This document shows, in pieces, positions 1 to 9,600 of a stretch of DNA of 64,000 nt. The translations under genes were made by a program, and so were the position numbers. The stretch lies in the NCBI GenBank assembly GCA_965201045.1, contig OZ241746.1, forward strand, positions 186,001 through 250,000, written 5' to 3'. The stretch is from JAPORK01 sp026710285. GTDB lineage: Bacteria > Pseudomonadota > Gammaproteobacteria > Pseudomonadales > Endozoicomonadaceae. Position 1 is the first letter of the stretch. Each line of letters opens with the position of its first letter. The notes under the pieces were generated by a model. The model ran no database searches. It worked only from the letters and a program-made list of their open reading frames with translations, and was not told where the DNA came from.

Positions 1-727
1 GGTTCTGATTGTCATTAATACTTGTTAACAAGTGAGTTCCGGGTGCATAGAAAAAGTTAACGGCATTGCCATTCTGTTGCTCCAAACGAATTTCATAACC
101 TTCATTATTGAGTATTTCACGTAAGCCATTTGCATAAGTAATGATCAAACTATTGTGTCTGTTATTTCGAATATCGATATCTTTTAGTTTATGGTAAAGT
201 GGTTTCCACTTATTATCAGCTTCTCTTTGCAGATGAAAGCTTTGTCCAGTGCTTGTAGTTAACTGATTATCACGTACATTAAAATGTGTTAAATTCCATG
301 ACCATCCAGCACCTAAAGCATCAGGGTTAGCGGTACTGCCACTGCTGTAGTTTATTTTTAAAGCAATATCAGGACCATGTCCAAGATTGCTGATCATACT
401 ACCAACTTTTATAAAAACTGTTAATATTCCTGTGCGCGGGTCTGTTTGTGTATTCCATGTTTTATCAAAATTAAAAGCATCAGACCATGGTTCTGTCTGA
501 TTATCTACATCAGTTAACAGTTGTTTTTTATCACTATAATTGCCGGAAGATTTTTTTGTATTTTTGTTAGAAGTTATATCTGACAGATTTTGATTTTCTG
601 TATTTGATCGTACTAGCGATGATGAAGAAGGCATGGCTGCATACAGCAGACCACAAAGAATAACGGGTAAAAATGATAGGATGAAAAATATCAGCATCCT
701 AATTTTTTTATTACATCGTTTATTCAT
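1..727 (-). CDS. RHS/YD-repeat protein, N-terminal part (copy 1, cut by window edge)
   Basis: Open reading frame starting at the ATG at 727 and running off the left edge; 242 residues are visible. It is nearly identical, without indels, to the first 242 residues of copy 2 (6421 downwards), so it is very probably another ~1813-residue RHS protein. Visible parts are a basic start (MNKRCNKKIR), a hydrophobic segment at about 11-32 that could be a Sec signal or an uncleaved anchor, a Ser/Asn-rich linker, then the start of the globular N-terminal domain with the TDPRTG motif common in YD-repeat proteins. I see no convincing Shine-Dalgarno sequence upstream. What sets this copy apart is the expanded TGAG microsatellite in its leader (765-799), where copy 2 has under two units. 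Confidence 0.9.
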   Translation of the reverse strand, partial: MNKRCNKKIRMLIFFILSFLPVILCGLLYAAMPSSSSLVRSNTENQNLSDITSNKNTKKSSGNYSDKKQLLTDVDNQTEPWSDAFNFDKTWNTQTDPRTGILTVFIKVGSMISNLGHGPDIALKINYSSGSTANPDALGAGWSWNLTHFNVRDNQLTTSTGQSFHLQREADNKWKPLYHKLKDIDIRNNRHNSLIITYANGLREILNNEGYEIRLEQQNGNAVNFFYAPGTHLLTSINDNQN

Positions 728-764
728 TTTAAGCCGTAACGTAACAATTAAATAATTAATTAAT

Positions 765-799
765 TGAGTGAGTGAGTGAGTGAGTGAGTGAGTGAGTGA
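765..799. repeat. TGAG tetranucleotide microsatellite, 8.75 units
   Basis: Eight perfect TGAG units followed by TGA, 38-72 nt upstream of the start codon of RHS copy 1. The homologous leader of copy 2 (6455-6461) carries only TGAGTGA. Tetranucleotide tracts of this kind in promoters or leaders are a known cause of slipped-strand phase variation in host-associated bacteria. Its effect here on promoter spacing or the mRNA leader is inferred. Confidence 0.95.
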
Positions 800-866
800 A
801 ATTAATTTGCTTGAATATAAAAATTTGTTAGTTCCTCTTTACAATAAACAGAGGTGTTGTATTGAT

Positions 867-885
867 CGTCTGCTGGTTACAGACG
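867..885. repeat. Conserved hairpin in the RHS spacer (first copy)
   Basis: Six-base inverted repeat CGTCTG/CAGACG with a 7-nt loop, lying after the stop of RHS copy 2 on the minus strand. The same hairpin recurs at 6529-6547 after copy 3. There is no U-run, so a simple intrinsic terminator is not supported; it may be a transcript-end structure or just part of the duplicated spacer. Confidence 0.5.
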
Positions 886-979
886 CTTAACTAAACTGTT
901 TATATTTGATGAACTGAAACTATTTTAAGTGTATGGAGTACCAGAAATATTTTTAAATGTAGTGCATCATTGATAATGA

Positions 980-3900
980 TTAAAATACAATATACTCATA
1001 TACTTGATAGTACGGTGTTTTTGTGTCTGCATGGAACCGATCAATAATACATCTTGTATAGTCATATCTCGCTATCATCAAATTAGCATTATTTTCATCA
1101 AAATAAATTACAAAAGTACCTACTGTACGGTGTCGTACAATAAAATATCCAACCGTTGGATCAACAGAAAGCTGAGCAGATAAAAGACTATAATCATCTG
1201 TTTCAAATTCACCAAAGGGTTTAAATAATTGGTTCATTGCCTCTTTTTTTATATCTGAGATATAAGGACTAAACAACTCAGAAGATCTTTTGTCTGTTTC
1301 TATTGCCGCTAAATATTCATCTATACTATTTAAATTTAATGGTTTTCCACTCAGTTTTGATGCTGTTAATGCTGCTGCTATGCTATTATCCATTTTACCT
1401 CTTGCATACCGTAAAGCAACTACTGCATCATCAACTTGTTTATCCGATTGCAGCGTCAGATAACTTGCTTCATTTTCTCTGGTTATCATTAGCTCTGGAT
1501 CAAACCTCAGTAAATCTTTTCCTAAGTCTGCCTGCATCTCTGCACTTCTGAGTACACGCATTGGAATAGCTTCCACTTGACTGGTTATATTTTCAGAAAC
1601 TTCAGCTGCACCAAATGCAGACAACGTATTGGTAATGGCTTTAACTCCGTTGAAAATAGCCCTGCCCACTATTGACGTACCTACTGCAATGGTAGTAACT
1701 AATGCAATACTGCCTATAACTACTCCTGCAACATCCATCTCTCTGCTGGCAGGTTCCAGTTCTGCTAAAAATGGTACAATACCCAGCCCGGAATTGAAAG
1801 TATAACCAACCACAGCAACAAGAAAATCTCCTGTTACTGACAAAACAGCAACAGCTGTACTTATTACAAAAGCTGTCCCTAAAATTAATGTTCCCACAAT
1901 AGCAGCCCATCGCTTATGCGTGGCAGAAAGCCCAAGCGTTGTAATATAGTTTGTTATTCTTAAAGCTTTACCCATTGGTCGGGACGTATTACCATCAGGA
2001 TCAATCTTCATGATTGGATTATTTGCAGCAAAAGCATAACCATCACCTGCCGGGTCTTCACTGACAAAATAGTGCTGCTGTGGATTATACGTTCGTTGAC
2101 CTGCACCCAAAAATTGCCAGTGTGTAATAGGATCAGTGCGTTCACTGTTAAAACCAGTTAGCAGTTGCTGATAAAATGGTGTAGCAGACTTAGGATAATG
2201 CCAGCACATACCATAAGGACTATAAACATTAGACTGACTCAATTCAAACTGACCATTTGACGGATTACGGGTGAGCACACCAGTAATATCTCCTTTATAG
2301 TTTTTTTCATAATACTGATCAATTACACCATCCATGATTCTTACAATATTTTGATAACCAACAATATGCATTGTTTGATTTTGATGATTGTAAATGCTTT
2401 CATTAATCAGATTATGCCCATGATAAAAAAGATGGTGGATACTAAATGGTGTCTTTTCCATCACTTCTTTACCACTGCCATTATAACGGTAATAGCTGTG
2501 TTCACCCGCTGCCGTTATCACACTGGCTATTTGATTAAGTGAGTTATAAGTTATTTTATTACCCTCTCCATCGGTAATCATATTGCCTGCCATATCATAA
2601 TTAAAATCTCTGTCAACAGGCGCATTATTATTCCAGTGCGTATTAATACTCTGAAGACGTAGCGGCATCTTATTATAATAATGGTACGAAACAACTTTAT
2701 TTAACGTGGTCGTTGCTAATGAATTTTGTAAAACTTCAGTTAATTTTATCATCCGGTTTAATGGATTGAAGTGATAATCCTGACGTATAATAACGGGTGC
2801 ATCATTTAAACCTGAGCCTGAAAAAGCAGTATCCCTCGGACAAAGCGGTAAACCTGATGAACCATTACAAGTCATAGAAATTAGGTTATTTTGTATATCA
2901 TACCGGTAATTTAATAAACCTGTTTGATTATCTTGTCCCTGTTGTTTTAATTGAATAATATTATTAATAACATCATAAGTATAATTCCATTGAAATAACA
3001 ACTGCTTGTTTAGTATATCTTTTACCTGATACCGACGACCATAACCATCATAACCAATATTTCTTTGCATACCGCTACCATAATCTATTGCTGTTGTACG
3101 TGCAAAAGCATCATATGTAAGTTTTGCCATTAACTGACGATGATTTTGTAAAGTATGATAATATAATGCTGTTACTCGCCCCAGCTGATCATATTGTGTA
3201 GATGTTTTATTACCATTAATATCAGTTTGTGCAGTTAAACGTCGGTTTAAATCATAGAACCACTGTAATTTATAGTCTGGATATCCATATTTACCGGTAT
3301 GTATTTCCTGCTGTAACTCACCATCATCAGCATAAATGTATTGGGTAGTTCCGGTTGAATCTTCTTTCTTTATAAGTAACAAAGTAACAGGATCATAGGC
3401 GTTTCTTAATTGTAATTTTCCATCAATATATCTGGCAATGAGTAAACCTGACAGGTTATAACTAAATGAAATGATATGTCCTCCCGGTGTTATTATGGTA
3501 GCCGGATGACCATCAGCAGTATAAGTGTAAGTGGTTTTTTGTTGTGATGAATTTATCTTCCAGATCAATTGTCCTGCCGGATTATATTGTGCCGAATACA
3601 TTAACCAGACGCCAAAACCGGCAAATCCTTTATATTGTTTATAAGCACTAATCAAATGACCTGTAAAATCATAAGCATAATGCATTTCATTACCCGAACT
3701 ATCCTTTATGATGGTTATTTCACCCAGAGAATTATATATTTTTGTTCTTGTTCTGCCTGCAGGATCAGTGGAGGATATGTTCCTTCCAAAACCATCATAA
3801 GTCATTTTAGAAATTCTGGCATCCTGTTGCCATTTATTGCGGTAACACAAGTTTTTTACTGCAGATAAAGACCCCTGAAAAGCAGGCAATGTAATGCTTT

Positions 3901-6421
3901 GTACTGGTTTATCTAATTCATTATGGTGAACGATTGTTATTGCAGAACGTTGATTATGATTACTCATTCGGTAATTTATTGTACATTGCTCAGGATCATT
4001 ATACAGCTTAAATAGCTGCTGACCATCAGGCAATACAATCCGGGTAACGGCATCCATATCATCATAATTATAAGTGACTATTAACTTATCTTTTTCCCCC
4101 TGTGAATTAATTGCATAATGATATACTTTGATAAGATGACCGTAACGATCATAAGTAAACTGCTTTTTTAATAGCCATTTTCCAGGTGCTGCTCTACCGG
4201 TTACAGAGACCATTTCATCCCACTGTTGTAATTTTCTTCCGCTACTGTCAAAGATAATTTTTTCCTGTAAACCATTAGCGCTGGTCACTAATATTTGATT
4301 TAGTACAGGAGAAACAATATATTGATAATGTATATAAGCAGCAAAAGGCGTATGTACTGCTATATCCTTCCGAATTAAACGACCATAGTTATCATAGTGA
4401 TAAAGATTTATATTAGTACCATCAATATTAGCTTGCTGAATAAGCTGATTAGTGAAAAGACTGGTTGTAATGGCAGGAAAACGCTGAAACCTGTTATCCC
4501 CCAGTTCAACTGTACTGTACATGGTTTTACTATAATCATCACTGGTATAATAATAATGTCTGATTCGTGCAGACACCGGTGACAAGTTATTATACTCCTT
4601 TTTAAAGATAGTTTTTCTTAACAAACCATAAGTTAATCTATTATGAGGATCATCATAATAATAACGCTTTACAACAACTTTCGCACGACCTGACTGATGA
4701 ACCTGATGATCAAGCATCAAAATATAACCTGTACCACTGCGATTCAATTCTCGTCGATAATAGTTATAAGTCGTCACAGGCAAGGTTACAGCAGGAGTAA
4801 TTTTTTTTGATGGATAAATAGTAAAAGATTCTGGTAGTGTGTTGGCAGCCCATTCTTCAGGCATAGCAGGACAAGCTATATCACCTTTTACAGGGCAATA
4901 CATCACCTTAGTAACACGACCATAATTATCTTTTGAATAAATCACTCTTCCTGACTCATCATAAATCCTGCTCACAGTACTTATATCAGGTTTACCATTG
5001 TTATCACCCCATACTTTAGTTACTATCTTTAAAGGCAGAGCGTAAGTAGCCGGTAAATCTTTAAAAGTAGTATGAGCACAACTATTACGCTGATCAGCTC
5101 GACAGTAAAAATTGTTAATCTCCGATAAAGTGTGCCCTGTCCGGTCAGAAATTTTTTTATCATTAATTAACAGGTGATACTTATTATACGTTCTGATCTC
5201 TTTAACAAGCTGATTATCTTCAAGCGTTTGATAGGTATAATCAGCAGGTACTTCAAATAACCGATCTCGTCCTGAATAATCTGCAGCAAGAGAAAGCCCT
5301 GAATTAAAACCCAGATAATTATGATTATTGGTATTAACTTCAGAATAAGCATAATGAGTAACCAAAGGCGGTTGACTGATACCGGTTATTACTGTTTCAG
5401 AAGAGACAGCACACAATGATATATTTGCTCTTCCACCCGTTGTCATCATTCTGATTGCATTGGTACAGTTATAGGAAAATATTTTTTTTAAACCGGTTGG
5501 ATAATCAAGTTCAGTAATTAAATGCCCCTTATATATAATATAAATACCTGATTCATTAAGACTGTTTTGCACAGGCAATACAATGGATTGAAGCTGGTTG
5601 TTTGAATTGTTGATACGCACTTTAACCGGTTGTCCTTCGGTTCCCTGACTAATAACGATTATATAATTTTCATGATAAATAATTTTTATGCAATGGTTCT
5701 GATTGTCATTAATACTTGTTAACAAATGAGTTCCAGGTGCATAGAAAAAGTTAACGGCATTGCCATTCTGTTGCTCCAAACGAATTTCATAACCTTCATT
5801 ATTGAGTATTTCACGTAAGCCATTTGCATAAGTAATGATCAAACTATTGTGTCTGTTATTATGAATATCGATATCTTTTAGTTTATGGTAAAGTGGTTTC
5901 CACTTATTATCAGCTTCTCTTTGCAGATGAAAGTTTTGCCCGGTGCTTGTAGTTAACTGATTAGTACGTACATTAAAATGTGTTAAATTCCATGACCATC
6001 CAGCGCCTAAAGCATCAGGGTTAGCGGTACTGCCACTGCTGTAGTTTATTTTTAAAGCAATATCAGGACCATGTCCAAGATTGCTGATCATACTACCAAC
6101 TTTTATAAAAACTGTTAATATTCCTGTGCGCGGGTCTGTTTGTGTATTCCATGTTTTATCAAAATTAAAAGCATCAGACCATGGCTCTGTCTGATTATCT
6201 GCATCAGTTAACAGTTGTTTTTTATCACTATAATTGCCGGAAGATTTTTTTGTATTTTTGTTAGAAGCTATATCTGACAGATTTTGATTTTCTGTATTTG
6301 ATCGTACTAAAGATGATGAAGAAGGCATGGCTGCATACAGCAGACCACAAAGAATAACGGGTAAAAATGATAGGATGAAAAATATCAGCCTCCTGATTTT
6401 TTTATTACATCGTTTATTCAT
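980..6421 (-). CDS. RHS/YD-repeat protein (copy 2, 1813 aa)
   Basis: Giant exported YD-repeat protein. In order: hydrophobic signal or anchor at about 11-32; Ser/Asn linker; N-terminal domain with TDPRTG (about 95-100); a long run of YD motifs such as YDESGRVI and YDNYGRLI; the RHS-associated core at about 1424-1477, containing the SEDPAG and KIDPDGN motifs; hydrophobic segments at about 1505-1545 and 1562-1588; and a conserved tail of about 190 residues ending in Phe. Cys residues occur in pairs near 318/337, 438/448, 508/518 and 1184/1193, which suits an oxidising compartment. In TcB-TcC and Rhs proteins such repeats form a hollow cocoon and the core can cleave off the C-terminal cargo; whether that happens here is inference. 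From about residue 490 up to the membrane block it is almost identical to copy 3, whereas residues 1-490 are much more diverged. There is no clear Shine-Dalgarno and no immunity-like gene downstream. Confidence 0.93.
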   Translation of the reverse strand: MNKRCNKKIRRLIFFILSFLPVILCGLLYAAMPSSSSLVRSNTENQNLSDIASNKNTKKSSGNYSDKKQLLTDADNQTEPWSDAFNFDKTWNTQTDPRTGILTVFIKVGSMISNLGHGPDIALKINYSSGSTANPDALGAGWSWNLTHFNVRTNQLTTSTGQNFHLQREADNKWKPLYHKLKDIDIHNNRHNSLIITYANGLREILNNEGYEIRLEQQNGNAVNFFYAPGTHLLTSINDNQNHCIKIIYHENYIIVISQGTEGQPVKVRINNSNNQLQSIVLPVQNSLNESGIYIIYKGHLITELDYPTGLKKIFSYNCTNAIRMMTTGGRANISLCAVSSETVITGISQPPLVTHYAYSEVNTNNHNYLGFNSGLSLAADYSGRDRLFEVPADYTYQTLEDNQLVKEIRTYNKYHLLINDKKISDRTGHTLSEINNFYCRADQRNSCAHTTFKDLPATYALPLKIVTKVWGDNNGKPDISTVSRIYDESGRVIYSKDNYGRVTKVMYCPVKGDIACPAMPEEWAANTLPESFTIYPSKKITPAVTLPVTTYNYYRRELNRSGTGYILMLDHQVHQSGRAKVVVKRYYYDDPHNRLTYGLLRKTIFKKEYNNLSPVSARIRHYYYTSDDYSKTMYSTVELGDNRFQRFPAITTSLFTNQLIQQANIDGTNINLYHYDNYGRLIRKDIAVHTPFAAYIHYQYIVSPVLNQILVTSANGLQEKIIFDSSGRKLQQWDEMVSVTGRAAPGKWLLKKQFTYDRYGHLIKVYHYAINSQGEKDKLIVTYNYDDMDAVTRIVLPDGQQLFKLYNDPEQCTINYRMSNHNQRSAITIVHHNELDKPVQSITLPAFQGSLSAVKNLCYRNKWQQDARISKMTYDGFGRNISSTDPAGRTRTKIYNSLGEITIIKDSSGNEMHYAYDFTGHLISAYKQYKGFAGFGVWLMYSAQYNPAGQLIWKINSSQQKTTYTYTADGHPATIITPGGHIISFSYNLSGLLIARYIDGKLQLRNAYDPVTLLLIKKEDSTGTTQYIYADDGELQQEIHTGKYGYPDYKLQWFYDLNRRLTAQTDINGNKTSTQYDQLGRVTALYYHTLQNHRQLMAKLTYDAFARTTAIDYGSGMQRNIGYDGYGRRYQVKDILNKQLLFQWNYTYDVINNIIQLKQQGQDNQTGLLNYRYDIQNNLISMTCNGSSGLPLCPRDTAFSGSGLNDAPVIIRQDYHFNPLNRMIKLTEVLQNSLATTTLNKVVSYHYYNKMPLRLQSINTHWNNNAPVDRDFNYDMAGNMITDGEGNKITYNSLNQIASVITAAGEHSYYRYNGSGKEVMEKTPFSIHHLFYHGHNLINESIYNHQNQTMHIVGYQNIVRIMDGVIDQYYEKNYKGDITGVLTRNPSNGQFELSQSNVYSPYGMCWHYPKSATPFYQQLLTGFNSERTDPITHWQFLGAGQRTYNPQQHYFVSEDPAGDGYAFAANNPIMKIDPDGNTSRPMGKALRITNYITTLGLSATHKRWAAIVGTLILGTAFVISTAVAVLSVTGDFLVAVVGYTFNSGLGIVPFLAELEPASREMDVAGVVIGSIALVTTIAVGTSIVGRAIFNGVKAITNTLSAFGAAEVSENITSQVEAIPMRVLRSAEMQADLGKDLLRFDPELMITRENEASYLTLQSDKQVDDAVVALRYARGKMDNSIAAALTASKLSGKPLNLNSIDEYLAAIETDKRSSELFSPYISDIKKEAMNQLFKPFGEFETDDYSLLSAQLSVDPTVGYFIVRHRTVGTFVIYFDENNANLMIARYDYTRCIIDRFHADTKTPYYQVYEYIVF

Positions 6422-6528
6422 TTTAAGCCGTAACGTAACAATTAAATAATTAATTGAGTGAAATTAATTTAATTGAATGTGAAAATTTGTTAATTTCTCT
6501 TTACAATAAACAGAGTCGTTGTATTGAT

Positions 6529-6547
6529 CGTCTGCTGGTTACAGACG
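6529..6547. repeat. Conserved hairpin in the RHS spacer (second copy)
   Basis: CGTCTG/CAGACG with a 7-nt loop, the counterpart of 867-885. It lies in the 220-nt spacer between copies 2 and 3, downstream of the stop of copy 3 on the minus strand. The surrounding spacer is also homologous, so conservation may simply reflect duplication of the whole unit. Confidence 0.5.
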
Positions 6548-6641
6548 CTTAACCAAACTGTTTATATTTGATGACCTGAAACTCTTTTGAGTGCATGAAG
6601 CACCAGAAATATTTTTAAATGTAGCGCATAATTGATAATGA

Positions 6642-9600
6642 TTAAAATAAAATATACTCATCTATTTTATAGTAGGGTGCTGTTTTTTCTGCATGGAACC
6701 GCTCCATAAGAGATCGTGCATAGCTATATCTCGCTATCATCAAATTAGCATTATTTTCATCAAAATAAATTACAAAAGTACCCATATGATGGTGACGTAC
6801 AATAAGAGGTCCAACCGTTGGATCAACAGAGAGCTGAGCAGATAAAATGTTATAATCATCTGTTTTAAATTCACCAAAGGGCTTAAATAACTGGTTCATT
6901 GCCTCTTTTTTTATATCTGAGACATAAGGATAAAGAAAGTCAGCAGAACTTCTTTCTGTTTTTATTGCCGCTAAATATTCATCTATACTATTTAAATTTA
7001 ATGGTTTTCCACTCAGTTTCGATGCTGTTAATGCTGCTGCTATGCTATTATCCATTTTACCTCTTGCATACCGTAAAGCAACTACCGCATCATCAACTTG
7101 TTTATCTGATTGCAGCGTCAGATAACTTGCTTCATTTTCTCTGGTTATCATTAGCTCCGGATCAAACCTCAGTAAATCTTTTCCTAAGTCTGCCTGCATC
7201 TCTGCACTTCTGAGTACACGCATTGGAATAGCTTCCACTTGACTGGTTATATTTTCAGAAACTTCAGCTGCACCAAATGCAGACAACGTATTGGTAATGG
7301 CTTTAACTCCGTTGAAAATAGCCCTGCCCACTATTGGCGTACCTACTGCAATGGTAGTAACTAATGCAATACTGCCTATAACTATTCCTGCAATATCCAT
7401 CTCTCTGCTGGCAGGTTCCAGTTCTGCTAAAAATGGTACAACACTCAACCCGGAAGTGAAAGTATAACTAACCACAGCAGCAAGCAAATCCCCTGTTGCT
7501 GACAAAACAGCAACCGCTGTACTTATTACAAAAGCTGCTCCTAAAATTAATGTTCCCACAATAGCAGCCCATTGCTTATGCGTGGCAGAAAGCCCAAGCG
7601 TTGTAATATAGTTTGTTATTCTTAAAGCTTTACCCATTGGTCGGGACGTATTACCATCAGGATCAATCTTCATAATTGGATTATTTGCAGCAAAAGCATA
7701 ACCATCACCTGCCGGGTCTTCACTGACAAAATAGTGCTGCTGAGGATTATACGTTCGCTGACCTGCACCCAAAAATTGCCAGTGTGTAATAGGATCAGTG
7801 CGTTCACTGTTAAAACCAGTTAACAGTTGCTGATAAAATGGTGTAGCAGACTTAGGATAATGCCAGCACATACCATAAGGACTATAAACATTAGACTGAC
7901 TCAATTCAAACTGACCATTTGACGGGTTGCGGGTGAGTACACCAGTAATATCTCCTTTATAGTTTTTTTCATAATACTGATCAATCATACCATCCATGAT
8001 TCTTACAATATTTTGATAACCAACAATATGCATTGTTTGATTTTGATGCGTGTAAATGCTTTCATTAATCAGATTATGCCCATGATAAAAAAGATGGTGG
8101 ATACTAAATGGTGTCTTTTCCATCACTTCTTTACCACTGCCATTATAACGGTAATAGCTGTGTTCACCCACTGCCGTTATCACATTGGCTATTTGATTAA
8201 GTGAGTTATAAGTTATTTTATTACCCTCTCCATCGGTAATCATATTGCCTGCCATATCATAATTAAAATCTCTGTCAACAGGCGCATTATTATTCCAGCG
8301 CATATTAATACTCTGAAGACGTAGCGGCATCTTATTATAATAATGGTACGAAACAACTTTATTTAACGTGGTCGTTGCTAATGAATTTTGTAAAACTTCA
8401 GTTAATTTTATCATCCGGTTTAATGGATTGAAGTGATAATCCTGACGTATAATAACGGGTGCATCATTTAAACCTGAGCCTGAAAAAGCAGTATCCCGCG
8501 GACAAAGCGGTAAACCTGATGAACCATTACAAGTCATAGAAATTAAGTTATTTTGTATATCATACCGGTAATTTAATAAACCTGTTTGATTATCTTGTCC
8601 CTGTTGTTTTAATTGAATAATATTATTAATAACATCATAAGTATAATTCCATTGAAATAACAACTGCTTGTTTAGTATATCTTTTACCTGATACCGACGA
8701 CCATAACCGTCATAATCAATATTTCTTTGCATACCGCTACCATAATATATTGCTGCTGTGCGTGCAAAATCATCATATGCAAGTTTTGCCAGTAACTGAC
8801 GATGACCTTGTAAAGTATGATAATATAATGCTGTTACTCGCCCCAGCTGGTCATATTGTGTAGATGTTTTATTACCATTAATATCAGTTTGTGCAGTTAA
8901 ACGTCGGTTTAAATCATAGAACCACTGTAATTTATAGTCTGGATATCCATATTTACCGGTATGTATTTCCTGCTGTAACTCACCATCATCAGCATAAATG
9001 TATTGGGTAGTTCCGGTTGAATCTGCTTTCTTTATAAGTAACAAAGTAACAGGATCATAGGTGTTTCTTAATTGTAATTTTCCATCAATATATCTGGCAA
9101 TGAGTAAACCTGACAGATTATACCTAAATGAAATGATATGTCCTCCCGGTGTTATTATGGTAGCCGGATGACCATCAGCAGTATAAGCGTAAGTGGTTTT
9201 TTGTTGTGATGAATTTACCTTCCAGATTAATTGTCCTGCCGGATTATATTGTGCCGAATACATTAACCAGCCGCCAAAACCGGCAAATCCTTTATATTGT
9301 TTATAAGCACTAATCAAATGACCTGTAAAATCATAAGCATAATGCATTTCATTACCCGAATTATCCTTTGTGATGGTTATTTCACCCAGAGAATTATATA
9401 TTTTTGTTCTTGTTCTGCCCGCAGGGTCAGTGGAGGATATGTTCCTTCCAAAACCATCATAAGTCATTTTAGAAATTCTGGCATCCTGTTGCCATTCATT
9501 GCGGTAACACAATTTTTTTACTGCAGATAAAGATCCCTGAAAAGCAGGTAATGTAATGCTTTGTACGGGTTTATCTAATTCATTATGGTGAACGATTGTT

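Noticed and set aside
765..799. CRISPR-like short repeat
   Set aside because: The units are four bases without spacers; it is a microsatellite.
1303..1551. Plus-strand ORFs antisense to the RHS genes (for example 1303-1551, 6899-7213, 29166-29357)
   Set aside because: They recur at the same place in each copy because the minus-strand gene is conserved; no start signals or plausible proteins.
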